From Lutimonas halocynthiae (GTDB lineage Bacteria; Bacteroidota; Bacteroidia; Flavobacteriales; Flavobacteriaceae), in assembly GCF_030409835.1 (NCBI RefSeq), contig NZ_JAUFQO010000001.1, positions 62,001-126,000 of the forward strand: DNA of 64,000 nt, in the 5' to 3' direction. Position numbers and translations under genes: made by a program. Within the stretch, counting starts at the first letter, position 1. Each line of letters opens with the position of its first letter. Positions 47,609 to 55,181 of the stretch are shown one piece after another. The notes beneath the pieces were generated by a model, which saw only the letters and a list, made by a program, of their open reading frames with translations, made no database searches and had not been told where the DNA came from.

Positions 47609-49255
47609 ATGACCACAGCAAGTGATATTTTCAAAACAACAAGATTTCAAGAAATAGTTGGCACAATGGCCAAATACGGATTGGCTGACTGGCTTCAAAA
47701 TGCAAAAATAGAATCTATTAGCGATTATTTAAAAACATCTTCAGGGAAGGATATCAGAAACTTTAGCAAGCCCGAAAGAGTAAGACTGGCCTTGACTGAA
47801 CTGGGTACAACCTTTATTAAATTTGGTCAAATACTAAGTACGAGATCAGATCTTATCGGAACAGAACTTGCTCTAGAATTAAGTCAGTTGCAATCAGACA
47901 CCCAGGCTGACGGAATCGCAAAAGTCAGGAAACGTATTAAAAAGGAATTCGGTGTTAAGAAGATAGATGAAATATTTGCCACTTTCACAACCAAACCCAT
48001 CGCTTCAGCAAGCATCGCACAGGTGCATATGGCCAGTTTAAACACAGGCGAAAATGTTGTTGTAAAAGTGATGCATGAAGGTATTGAAGAAACAGTACTT
48101 GAAGATCTTAAAATCTTAGAGAAACTTTCAAAGTTAGCACAGAAACATGGTGGAGCAATCAAATATGCACAACCCGAACTTTTGGTGAAATTGTTCAACA
48201 AGACCATGAAGGATGAATTAGATTTTAGAAAAGAGCTTAATAATATTGAAACCTTTAGGAATAACTTTTCAGAAGATAACAGGGTTGAATTTCCCTTAAC
48301 TTTTCCTGAAAAATCTGGCAGAACGGTATTAACAATGTCTTTCTTAGAAGGCAAGTCTTTAAGCAAAGTTAAAGAATTGGATTGGTCAGCTGAGCAAAAA
48401 TCAAATTTCGCAGAAGAGAGTGCCGACGTTTTTATGGAAATGATGTTCAGGGATTTATTTTATCACGCGGATCCACATCCAGGAAATTTACTCATCCAAC
48501 CAACGGGAAAACTAGGCGTTATTGATTGTGGAATGGTTAATAAACTAGATGGGAAAAGTCAAAAAACATTCGAAGAGCTGATTATTGGCGTAGCAGAAAA
48601 AGACGCTGAACACATTAAAAATACGATTTTAGGAATGTGTACATTCCCAAACGGGGTTGATTATGATACCCTTACTTTTCAAATAGACGAATTTATTCAA
48701 CGGTTTTTAAGCCTTCCATTAAATGAATTTGATATGAGTGAGGCCATTAAAGAAGTTACCGGAATTATTCAACAGCATCGTATCACAATCCCTGCTAACA
48801 TGTCAAATTTATTGAGGGTAGTAACATTGCTAGAAGGTTCGTCCAGATTATTAAATCCTGATTTCAACATTGCTGTCCTTTTCGAAAAGTACCAAGTTAA
48901 GATCATGCAAAGAAGATATGCTCCCGATGTGATGATCAAGAAAATTGCTAAAAATATGCATCAATGGCAACATGTTGCAGAATCTCTTCCAAAAGCAATT
49001 GATAAAGCAATTCACAAAATAGGTAGTGATAATTTCCAAATAAATATGGAGCATAGAAACCTTGAGAAATCAGTCAATAGAATTGTCATGGGGCTTATTT
49101 CAGCTGCGATATTTCTTGGTTCTTCCGTTTTGATGGCTTTTAAAGTACCCCCCACAATTGATGGAAACTCTGTCATAGGGATCATTGGACTAATATTTGC
49201 ATCCATTCTTGCGATCAGCCTGATTATTCAAATTCAAAAGGAAAATAAAAGTTGA
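47609..49255 (+). CDS. UbiB/AarF (ABC1) atypical kinase
   Basis: The 548-residue protein has the ABC1-kinase features: KxGQ motif KFGQILSTRSDL (about 71-82), the Ala-rich loop ASASIAQVH (about 132-140), the lysine in VVKVMHEG, the catalytic HADPHPGNLL (about 290-299) and the metal-binding Asp in GVIDCGMV. Two C-terminal TM helices (about 490-510 and 520-540) anchor it. UbiB supports quinone synthesis in Proteobacteria; flavobacteria use menaquinone, so a lipid-transfer or membrane-homeostasis role is equally likely. Confidence 0.85.
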   Translation: MTTASDIFKTTRFQEIVGTMAKYGLADWLQNAKIESISDYLKTSSGKDIRNFSKPERVRLALTELGTTFIKFGQILSTRSDLIGTELALELSQLQSDTQADGIAKVRKRIKKEFGVKKIDEIFATFTTKPIASASIAQVHMASLNTGENVVVKVMHEGIEETVLEDLKILEKLSKLAQKHGGAIKYAQPELLVKLFNKTMKDELDFRKELNNIETFRNNFSEDNRVEFPLTFPEKSGRTVLTMSFLEGKSLSKVKELDWSAEQKSNFAEESADVFMEMMFRDLFYHADPHPGNLLIQPTGKLGVIDCGMVNKLDGKSQKTFEELIIGVAEKDAEHIKNTILGMCTFPNGVDYDTLTFQIDEFIQRFLSLPLNEFDMSEAIKEVTGIIQQHRITIPANMSNLLRVVTLLEGSSRLLNPDFNIAVLFEKYQVKIMQRRYAPDVMIKKIAKNMHQWQHVAESLPKAIDKAIHKIGSDNFQINMEHRNLEKSVNRIVMGLISAAIFLGSSVLMAFKVPPTIDGNSVIGIIGLIFASILAISLIIQIQKENKS

Positions 49256-49268
49256 TTTAAGACAAAAA

Positions 49269-49860
49269 GATTCATTGGCTATGGCTAATGTTCACTTCAA
49301 GCTGAGCCCTCCAAAGGCGGGTAAACTTTGAAAACCAAAAATAATAATCGCTTCACTTCGCTCCAAAAAGAAAGCGAGCTTCCGAAATAAAAAAGAACAA
49401 CAAACTTATTTTTGGTGGGATTCATTGACTAACGTCAATGTTCCCTTCAAGCTACGCCCTCCAAAGGCGGGTAAACCAACCTTCGGCGGGTAAACTATAC
49501 TGCAAGTCAGGGCTTCACTATATCCGTCCAGTTGCTGTGAAGCCCTGACTAAGAAAGGTTTTCCAAATTATATTTTTATAAAAGTGAAAGAAAGCGAGCT
49601 TCTCAAATAAAAAAGAACAACAAACTTATTTTTGGCGGGATTCATTGGTTTCACCAATGTTCCCTTCAAGCTACGCCCTCCATAGGCGGGTAAACTTTGA
49701 AAACCAAAAATAATAATCGCTTCGCTTCGCTCCAAAAAGAAAGCGAGCTTCTCAAATAAAAAAGAACAACAAACTTATTTTTGGCGGGATTCATTGGTTT
49801 CACCAATGTTCCCTTCAAGCTACGCCCTCCATAGGCGGGTAAACTTTGAAAACCAAAAAA
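49269..49860. repeat. Four copies of a ~150-bp unit with a conserved hairpin
   Basis: Units start at 49269, 49419, 49639 and 49788. Each opens with ATTCATTG and a 7-bp hairpin (49273-49290, 49423-49440, 49643-49659, 49792-49808), then a TTCAAGC...GCCCTCC...GGCGGGTAAA block. Stem bases differ between units but pairing is kept. The second unit is interrupted by the dispersed repeat at 49505. No open frame of note. The region (49256-49882) is otherwise gene-free. Confidence 0.75.
49505..49601 (+). repeat. Dispersed structured repeat, copy 2
   Basis: A perfect 14-bp stem, AGTCAGGGCTTCAC (49505-49518) with GTGAAGCCCTGACT (49537-49550), encloses the same TCCGTCCA loop as copy 1 at 37602. Similarity to copy 1 continues to about 49601 (AAATTATATT; AAAGAAAGCGAGCTT). 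The second-stem partner of copy 1 is not conserved here. Confidence 0.7.
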
Positions 49861-49882
49861 AATGAACAATTCACTTACTTCT

Positions 49883-49918
49883 GAAAAAAAAAGCGAGCTT
49901 TCTTTTCAGAAGCCCGCT
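49883..49918 (-). terminator. Former tRNA-Leu terminator, now cut off by the islet
   Basis: On the minus strand 49918-49910 pairs with 49900-49892 (one mismatch) and a T-run follows (A-run 49883-49891). It lies about 30 bases beyond the 3' end of the tRNA remnant, so it was the original tRNA-Leu terminator. Confidence 0.7.
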
Positions 49919-49944
49919 CTTGTTCAACCATTTTTTTTGGTTTG

Positions 49945-50003
49945 TTGTACCTTGGGTGGGAATCGAACCCACACGATCTTGCAATCACTGGATTTTGAAT
50001 CCA
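49945..50003 (-). repeat. Left attachment copy with tRNA-Leu 3' remnant
   Basis: Identical to 54933-54991 over 59 bases. Of these, 49948-50003 is the T-arm, variable arm and anticodon-loop part of tRNA-Leu on the minus strand; the 5' part is missing, so it is not a functional tRNA. Similarity ends at 50004. Confidence 0.88.
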
Positions 50004-50062
50004 CTGTCTATCAATATGTTAACAATTTCAGTGCACGGTTGATAACTACTTAATCCAAAATT

Positions 50063-50083
50063 GTAGGTACAACGGTAGGTACA
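50063..50083 (+). promoter_or_regulatory. Left arm-like repeat of the integrase
   Basis: Two direct copies of GTAGGTACA separated by 3 bases, 21 bases in all, identical to 54858-54878 near the other end. It begins 60 bases inside the left core. Placement on both sides fits arm-type integrase sites. Confidence 0.55.
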
Positions 50084-50092
50084 ATTATCTTT

Positions 50093-51286
50093 ATGTTAAA
50101 ATCAATAATTATGGCATCAGTAACATATAGATTACGTGGAGGTAAAACACTGTATTGCAGGTTTATAAATGGTAGAGAAACAACTATAACACTCCGGTTA
50201 CCCTTTAAAATAAATCCTCTAGAATGGTCTCAGAAAAAACAACAAATTAAATCCGTAGGTACAGAATATCAGATTGAAATCAATAATAAACTCATAGAGT
50301 ATAAGACCTTTCTTTTAAACGAATCAGCTATAGCGATTGCTAATGGTCAACGAATTGATATCGTTTTGATAAAGCATTTACATAACCAATTTTTTAACCC
50401 TCCAGTACCAACCGAAGACTACACCTTCTATCAGTATATAGAAAAATACATATCAATTAAAGGAAGAAATAAGCATTTAGACTCTCTAAAATATTGGATA
50501 AATAAAGCTGAAAATGTAAAACTATTAGAAGTTAATTACAACTGGATTCAAAACTTTGCAGATTCTAAATTTAAAGATGGTTATGCGGAAAGTACCATTG
50601 GAAAGCAAGTCCAACTCATCAAAAATGTTATAAAATTTGCTGAACAAAACAATGTGAAAATAAATAGTAATATCTATGACTTTAAAGCCCCTTCCCCAAA
50701 GTCCCTTAACACCTATTTAAACAGCCAAGAGCTTGAATTGATATTCAACTATAATTGTAAAACCGAAAGGCTTGAAAACGTAAGAAGACTTTTTTTAGTT
50801 GGATGCACTACTGGGTTAAGAGTTTCAGATTTAATGAAAATTAAAAACTTCCCTATAAATGATAATTTCATTGAAATAACTTCCCAAAAGACTAACCAAC
50901 CGTTACTTATTCCTATTGACCCAAGAGTCAAAGACTATATTCCAACCTTACGCCCTTTATCACATCCTGTTTTCAATAGATATATTAAAGAGTTATGTGA
51001 ATTAGCAAAGATTAATAAGCCTATTAAAGGTTATGCAAGAGGAAAAGGTAACAAACGACTATTAGGTGTCTACCCAAAATTTAAGCTTATAACGTCTCAT
51101 ACTATGAGGAGGTCATTTGCTTCAAATCTTTATGGAAAAGTCCCTACAGTGGTTATTATGGCTATTACAGGGCATACTACAGAGAAGAGTTTCCTGACAT
51201 ATATCAAAAAACCTCAACGTGATTTTGCTGAAAGATTGAAGGAATATTATTTTGAAAAAGAAGAGGGGGAGAGACGGATTGCATAA
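50093..51286 (+). CDS. Tyrosine recombinase / integrase
   Basis: The 397-residue protein catalyses site-specific integration and excision. The N-terminal part (about 1-105) is the Bacteroidota arm-binding domain; a SAM-like core-binding domain follows (about 110-205). The catalytic domain shows Arg in GCTTGLRVSDL, H-x-x-R in TSHTMRRSF, and the nucleophile Tyr in SFLTYIK. The ATG at 50093 is used; ATG 50111 (MASVTYRLRGG) gives a more typical N-terminus. It lies 90 bases inside the left core, with the arm-like repeat between. Confidence 0.93.
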   Translation: MLKSIIMASVTYRLRGGKTLYCRFINGRETTITLRLPFKINPLEWSQKKQQIKSVGTEYQIEINNKLIEYKTFLLNESAIAIANGQRIDIVLIKHLHNQFFNPPVPTEDYTFYQYIEKYISIKGRNKHLDSLKYWINKAENVKLLEVNYNWIQNFADSKFKDGYAESTIGKQVQLIKNVIKFAEQNNVKINSNIYDFKAPSPKSLNTYLNSQELELIFNYNCKTERLENVRRLFLVGCTTGLRVSDLMKIKNFPINDNFIEITSQKTNQPLLIPIDPRVKDYIPTLRPLSHPVFNRYIKELCELAKINKPIKGYARGKGNKRLLGVYPKFKLITSHTMRRSFASNLYGKVPTVVIMAITGHTTEKSFLTYIKKPQRDFAERLKEYYFEKEEGERRIA

Positions 51287-51386
51287 ATTTTACAGTCTTA
51301 ATCCCAATAAAATCAAAGGCTCAGTATATCGGTATTCATAAAAAAAAGAAGTCAGTTTCTTTATTTTTCCTTGTGATGGTAATCTG

Positions 51387-51412
51387 AGCTATTGCCTATA
51401 CTCATTGTTGCC
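51387..51412 (+). repeat. Cassette-end repeat A
   Basis: A 26-base motif beginning AGCTATTGC and ending TTGTTGCC. It matches repeat C (51945-51970) at 21 of 26 positions and repeat B (51850-51877) in inverted orientation. It lies beyond the 3' end of the minus-strand gene at 51503. Confidence 0.55.
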
Positions 51413-51502
51413 TTTAGTTATTTCATGTTTACTTATTAAAATCATTCTGCACAAAAGTATTGAGTAAATGATGATTTCCACCAAGCTAAAAATTCATTTC
51501 AT

Positions 51503-51811
51503 TCAACGCTTTTTTGATTCTGAATGAGAATCGGAAATATTATAAAACCTTTTAGTCATACTCTTAAAAACAAGAAATTGCGAAAAACCTAAAAATAAAG
51601 ACATTGGAATTAAAGCAATAGGTATTTTCAATCCATAATTCTGAAATTGTCTTTCTGAATTAACTATTACATTTTCTTTTTCATCAAATGTAGCCAAATC
51701 GTTATGATCTTTTTCCCAATAGAAATACATTAAAATGTTTAGGCAGATATAAATAATCAATGATATGATTAAAGAGGATTTTATTTTATTACTAAAAAAT
51801 TTATTCAGCAT
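51503..51811 (-). CDS. Small two-TM membrane protein in the islet
   Basis: The 102-residue protein has two TM helices (about 12-30 and 65-85) with a polar loop between (about 32-60, EKDHNDLATFDEKE), and a basic Ser/Lys tail. No family is recognised. It is bounded by inverted repeats A (51387) and B (51850). Function unknown; a defence, immunity or transport helper role cannot be told apart. Confidence 0.5.
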   Translation of the reverse strand: MLNKFFSNKIKSSLIISLIIYICLNILMYFYWEKDHNDLATFDEKENVIVNSERQFQNYGLKIPIALIPMSLFLGFSQFLVFKSMTKRFYNISDSHSESKKR

Positions 51812-51849
51812 TTCATTTTTTCATTAAAGATTATTTTTTGGTAATTAAT

Positions 51850-51877
51850 GGCAACGGTGTGGATATGAGCAGTAGCT
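51850..51877 (-). repeat. Cassette-end repeat B (inverted)
   Basis: Begins GGCAAC and ends AGTAGCT; its reverse complement aligns with repeats A and C (AGCTA.TGC...GTTGCC). It lies just before the start of the gene at 51503 on the minus strand, forming an inverted pair with A. Confidence 0.5.
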
Positions 51878-51944
51878 CTCCCCCAATGTTGATTTATTTC
51901 TATTTGTTTATTCTTACTTTGATTTTAGTTGTGTTACGAATTGA

Positions 51945-51974
51945 AGCTATTGCTTATATGCGTTGTTGGCAAAC
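51945..51974 (+). repeat. Cassette-end repeat C
   Basis: AGCTATTGC...TTGTTGGC at 51945-51970, extended to GTTGGCAAAC ending at 51974. It lies just past the 3' end of the minus-strand gene at 51980 and pairs with B as an imperfect inverted repeat across 51850-51974. Confidence 0.55.
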
Positions 51975-51979
51975 GTTTT

Positions 51980-52369
51980 TTAACTCCAATCAACATTCAG
52001 TTTTTTCAATTCAATTTTAAGCTCTTCAAGAGATCTCTCATCAATTAAGTCAATATTGATTGTTAGTTTCTTTGTTTCTGATTTTAGAATATATTCTCCC
52101 GCGAAATGTTTGATTTGTTTAATTTCCTTTAAGTTCATTTCCTTTCCTAACGGCCAATTTTGCTTAATTACTCCATTCTTAATTGTTAAGTATTTTCTAT
52201 TTTTTTGATTAAAATATAATGCAAAATAGACCCCTGACAGCACAAACCAAGCATAATTAAATGGATTTGAATCTTCAATAAAAATCGCCTGAACTGCACC
52301 GAATATTAGCCAAACAACTCCTAAAATCAGATTACTATTTACTATCTTTTTTCTGTAACGTATTTTCAT
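51980..52369 (-). CDS. Small membrane protein with PH-like domain in the islet
   Basis: The 129-residue protein has two TM helices (about 12-30 and 37-54), then a soluble beta-rich domain (about 58-129; KYLTIKNGVIKQNWPLGKEMNLKEIKQIK), similar to bacterial PH-like (bPH) domains. No catalytic motif. It lies between repeats C (51945) and D (52378), in the same orientation as the gene at 51503. Role unknown. Confidence 0.55.
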   Translation of the reverse strand: MKIRYRKKIVNSNLILGVVWLIFGAVQAIFIEDSNPFNYAWFVLSGVYFALYFNQKNRKYLTIKNGVIKQNWPLGKEMNLKEIKQIKHFAGEYILKSETKKLTINIDLIDERSLEELKIELKKLNVDWS

Positions 52370-52377
52370 TGTTTAAT

Positions 52378-52387
52378 GTTTGCCAAC
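52378..52387 (-). repeat. Cassette-end repeat D (inverted)
   Basis: GTTTGCCAAC is the exact reverse complement of the end of repeat C (GTTGGCAAAC, 51965-51974). Beyond it, TATATAG-type similarity to C is weaker. It lies 9 bases before the ATG of the minus-strand gene. Confidence 0.45.
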
Positions 52388-53361
52388 TAGTTAATAAACG
52401 CTATATAGTGTTTATCTGCAATTACAATCACCCTCTGCTATCCCTTGTTATCATTTAGTTTAGATTCAATTAAAACTTCAAAAAGGCTTTTAATATTTGC
52501 AATAAAAAACTGACCTGAACATTTTATCAGTCGATTTAGAGAGTACTAAAAGTATGATAATTATTCCTGAATTTTAAGAATCAAATATACTAATTCGCAT
52601 ATGAATGATGCATGACATATATCAACTCCAATCTTAATTTTGAATGCTTTAAATATAATTGTACTGTTATGTTTTACCCCCGCTCGAGAAGAGCGTTATA
52701 TTACTACATGCCAAACTACTTTCCATGGCTTCATCAACTTCCTCCATCTAAATCACAATTAAATAGACAATACTTATAACGGAGAGGGGCGTTAATAAGA
52801 AAATGGGTGTAAGTGACTGAAATACTGCAAATAAAGGACTGAATATTGGCTAAAAAGGGGGTTGAATTTCCTTAATCGCTCTTTTTGGCTTTTTTACATT
52901 TCTTTATTGTATTGATAATGTGCGATTTACAAATCATGTGAAACCAAATATACCGAGCTCCTTTAATCCTTTATTCAATCATTTAAACATCCTATCATTT
53001 TAGTAACTAATAAATAAGCATATCGTATGCGCTCCTTTAAGGATTATATATAAAGAATCGGTTCTTTACCAGAATCGAACCTAATCAATAGAATAAGGTG
53101 TTTCCGAATATAATTAGGTTTTTTGTGCCAACCAATGTACCAACATTCTTTATTTATTAGGAATTTTGATTAATTCTCAAAAAAAATGATGACTACACAA
53201 TGTATATGGATTTTTTCTCGTTTAAGTAGGTAAGCGTTCATTGCATTTATATTTCTTCAATAATGTAGAAATTAATATGAGAGCATTGCATTAAAGCAAT
53301 GACTAATCTTGAGCAGTTAATGCTAATAGAAATAAAATATTAATTTAAAAACATTAGAAGA
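52388..53361. other. Non-coding interior of the islet
   Basis: About 970 bases with no supported gene. A hairpin-plus-T-run is at 53078-53125 (AACCTAAT with ATTAGGTT, long loop). CATTGC-ATTAAA-GCAATG is an inverted repeat at 53284-53301, and CATTGCATT also occurs at 53239-53247, both upstream of the winged-helix gene, like operator sites. It could also hold the origin or packaging site of the element; nothing seen proves that. Confidence 0.45.
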
Positions 53362-53913
53362 ATGAAAAAGAAAATTACACATGTATCAAAAAAAGGATTT
53401 AATCAAAGCTCTAAAATTATTGCCTATAAATTGGGAATCAATGCTTCCATTATTTTAAGTAATTTAATCTACAAACACAATTACTGGTACGATGAAAACA
53501 AATTAAAAAATATTGACGGGGAGTATTATTTCTACATCACTTATATCAATTTACAAGCTGAAACGACTCTTAATCAGTCTGCAATCAAAAAGGCTATCAA
53601 AGCATTGAAAAATGCTGACTTAATTAATGTCAAAAGAAAGGGAGTCCCTGCAACTAATCATTATTGTCTAAATCAAAAAGCTATTGACAACTTTGAATCC
53701 AAGTATGAATTTGAATACCTGTCTTGGATAGAAACTATAAATAATAGTGCCAAAAAAGATAGAAATAGATTTACTTATCAAAGTAAAATTAAAAGGTCAA
53801 GTCAAACTTTAGCTTCTTCTCTAAAAAATGTTACAGAAGATTCGGAAATGGCAATGATTAGTCAAATAAGAAATGCCATGGGTCAGGAAACTCATTTTTC
53901 AGGACTAAACTAA
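53362..53913 (+). CDS. Winged-helix protein of the islet (replication/regulator type)
   Basis: The 183-residue protein has a winged-helix part (about 20-115): the ILSNLIYKHNYWYDE helix, the aromatic FYITYINLQAETTLNQSAIKKAIKALKNADLI recognition region, and the wing VKRKGVPATNHYCLN. This pattern is common in phage and plasmid proteins that start replication or control genes. The C-terminal part (about 125-183) is polar and probably flexible. Repeated CATTGCATT motifs lie 60-120 bases upstream. It may start element replication or regulate excision. Confidence 0.6.
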   Translation: MKKKITHVSKKGFNQSSKIIAYKLGINASIILSNLIYKHNYWYDENKLKNIDGEYYFYITYINLQAETTLNQSAIKKAIKALKNADLINVKRKGVPATNHYCLNQKAIDNFESKYEFEYLSWIETINNSAKKDRNRFTYQSKIKRSSQTLASSLKNVTEDSEMAMISQIRNAMGQETHFSGLN

Positions 53914-54169
53914 AATGACTTTTTAAGACTTAAATGTATTCCAGTTGGTAATTTTTACCCTATCTCTTATTTATTATAGTATTATTTATTTCTTGTTATT
54001 AGTTACAGTTAAATAATTAAAATCTAGATGTATAAATTTCAACTAACTGAGAGTAAAATTTAGTCTTAAATCGGCAACCTTTAATTAGACTTATTGAATA
54101 GACTCTAGTTTATTATTCTATTCTCAAATAAGTTCTTTGAAAAATTTCATAAATCAAAAATTCCATGCT

Positions 54170-54817
54170 ATGATTAATATTATAACCACAGAAATATATC
54201 GAACTCAATTCACAAAAGAAGGAAAAACCTCATCAATCGAAACCTACAAAGATATCTTAGGCTATGAAGGTCATTATCAAATTTCCAACTTAGGAAATAT
54301 CAAATCCTTAAAAAGGAATTGTGAAAATGTACTAAGTCCCAGTGTTGATAATACAAAAGGATATTATCGCATTTGTTTATACAAAAAGGGCAAAAGAAAA
54401 TCCTATTATGTGCATCAACTTGTAGCGATTGCCTTTTTAAATCATGTTCCTAATGGAAATGGTCTTGTCGTAGACCATATAAACAATGATAAATCCAATA
54501 ACAAGGAAGACAACCTTCAAATCATTTCAAATCGAGAGAACCTCTCTAAAGACAAATGGAGACATAATCCGTCAAGTTCTTATATTGGTGTCTCCTTGCA
54601 TCTATTAAAGAAAAAATGGGAGTCTCGTATTGAAGTAAATGGAACATCCCATCATCTAGGGTCATTCAAAAAAGAATATGAAGCAGGGTTAGAATATTAT
54701 ATGGCTTTGAAACATATAAATAACCACTCAAATCTAGAAGACTTCAATTTTAAACCTAAAAGAAAAGGTAAATTTGTTCATATTGGTAAGACACAGCTAG
54801 AAATGAACTTCTGTTAA
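54170..54817 (+). CDS. NUMOD4-HNH endonuclease-like protein with AP2-like tail
   Basis: From the ATG at 54170 the protein has 215 residues; an upstream TTG at 54137 is in frame but less likely. Domains in order: NUMOD4 (about 25-55, DILGYEGHYQISNLGNIKSL), HNH core (about 85-135, with VDHINNDKSNNKEDNL carrying the metal-ligand His/Asn set), and an AP2-like DNA-binding part (about 145-200, SSYIGVSLHLLKKKWESRI). Such proteins are homing-type nucleases of phages and islets. It is the last gene before the right arm-like site. Confidence 0.82.
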   Translation: MINIITTEIYRTQFTKEGKTSSIETYKDILGYEGHYQISNLGNIKSLKRNCENVLSPSVDNTKGYYRICLYKKGKRKSYYVHQLVAIAFLNHVPNGNGLVVDHINNDKSNNKEDNLQIISNRENLSKDKWRHNPSSSYIGVSLHLLKKKWESRIEVNGTSHHLGSFKKEYEAGLEYYMALKHINNHSNLEDFNFKPKRKGKFVHIGKTQLEMNFC

Positions 54818-54857
54818 TTCTAAACGATTCCAGAAGCAAAAAGTTATTAACAAGGAG

Positions 54858-54878
54858 GTAGGTACAACGGTAGGTACA
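54858..54878 (+). promoter_or_regulatory. Right arm-like repeat of the integrase
   Basis: Same 21 bases as 50063-50083, same orientation, ending 54 bases before the right core. In the circular form the two would stand on each side of the core, as arm-type sites do. Confidence 0.55.
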
Positions 54879-54884
54879 GAACAT

Positions 54885-54921
54885 AAAAAAAGTCACCTAA
54901 CAAATTGAATGTTAAGTGACT
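54885..54921 (-). terminator. Islet-supplied terminator of tRNA-Leu
   Basis: On the minus strand 54921-54910 (AGTCACTTAACA) pairs with 54902-54891 with one mismatch, followed by a T-run (A-run 54885-54891). It lies 14 bases past the tRNA 3' end, inside the element. Confidence 0.75.
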
Positions 54922-54932
54922 GATTATGAGCT

Positions 54933-54991
54933 TTGTACCTTGGGTGGGAATCGAACCCACACGATCTTGCAATCACTGGATTTTGAATCCA
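54933..54991 (-). repeat. Right attachment copy
   Basis: Identical to 49945-50003 over 59 bases. Here it is part of the intact tRNA-Leu; beyond 54991 lies the chromosomal 5' part of the tRNA. Confidence 0.88.
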
Positions 54992-55019
54992 GCGCGTCTA
55001 CCAATTCCGCCACCAAGGC
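54936..55019 (-). tRNA. tRNA-Leu (anticodon CAA)
   Basis: The 84-base tRNA folds with acceptor GCCTTGG/CCAAGGT (first pair G-U), a D-arm with GGAATTGGTAGAC, anticodon stem CTGGA/TCCAG with loop TTCAAAA (anticodon CAA, read as Leu UUG), a long variable arm typical of Leu, and T-arm GTGGG-TTCGATT-CCCAC. CCA is not encoded. Its 3' part (up to 54991) comes from the islet, its 5' part from the chromosome. Confidence 0.93.
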
Positions 55020-55072
55020 CTATTCTAGTAGTCCTATTAAGAATAGCAATGTGTTTCTTCAAAATAGGGATG

Positions 55073-55080
55073 CAAATATA
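55073..55080 (-). promoter_or_regulatory. Putative -7 box of tRNA-Leu
   Basis: On the minus strand TATATTTG followed by C, 53 bases before the tRNA 5' end, fits TAnnTTTG. Upstream, the -33 part is not clear. Confidence 0.4.
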
Positions 55081-55181
55081 ATCTTTTTGTTCAAAATTGC
55101 ATACATTTTTTCAGGTATTTCATTTCAAAACTATGGCAGTATTTCAAGTCTTAAATCTATAGTTTAATCAAAATAATTAAT

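Larger units (their letters stand above)
49945..54991. mobile_element. Integrative islet in tRNA-Leu(CAA)
   Basis: A 59-bp perfect direct repeat (49945-50003 and 54933-54991) bounds the element; recombination between the copies would release a 4,988-bp circle. It holds a tyrosine recombinase next to the left end, two minus-strand membrane genes, about 1 kb of non-coding DNA, a winged-helix gene and an HNH gene. The intact tRNA is at the right end; the left copy is only the tRNA 3' part. No conjugation, capsid or relaxase gene is seen, so it is a satellite-like or mobilisable islet. Confidence 0.85.

Noticed and set aside
47884-48366. Minus-strand 160-codon frame opposite the UbiB-type gene
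   Set aside because: Antisense shadow of conserved kinase motifs.
49269-49860. CRISPR array
   Set aside because: Units are about 150 bp with similar sequence throughout; there are no short repeats with unique spacers and no cas genes.
49862-50053. Plus-strand 63-codon frame across the tRNA remnant
   Set aside because: It reads through the antisense of the tRNA-Leu 3' part; the same run of residues is found at 54916-55167 over the intact tRNA.
51387-52387. Integron attC sites
   Set aside because: The repeat ends (GTTGCC, GTTGGCAAAC) do not fit the GTTRRRY / RYYYAAC core rule, and no IntI-type insertion is seen in the integrase.
52709-52780. 23-codon frame starting MPNYFPW in the islet interior
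   Set aside because: Too short, no start context, no recognisable family.
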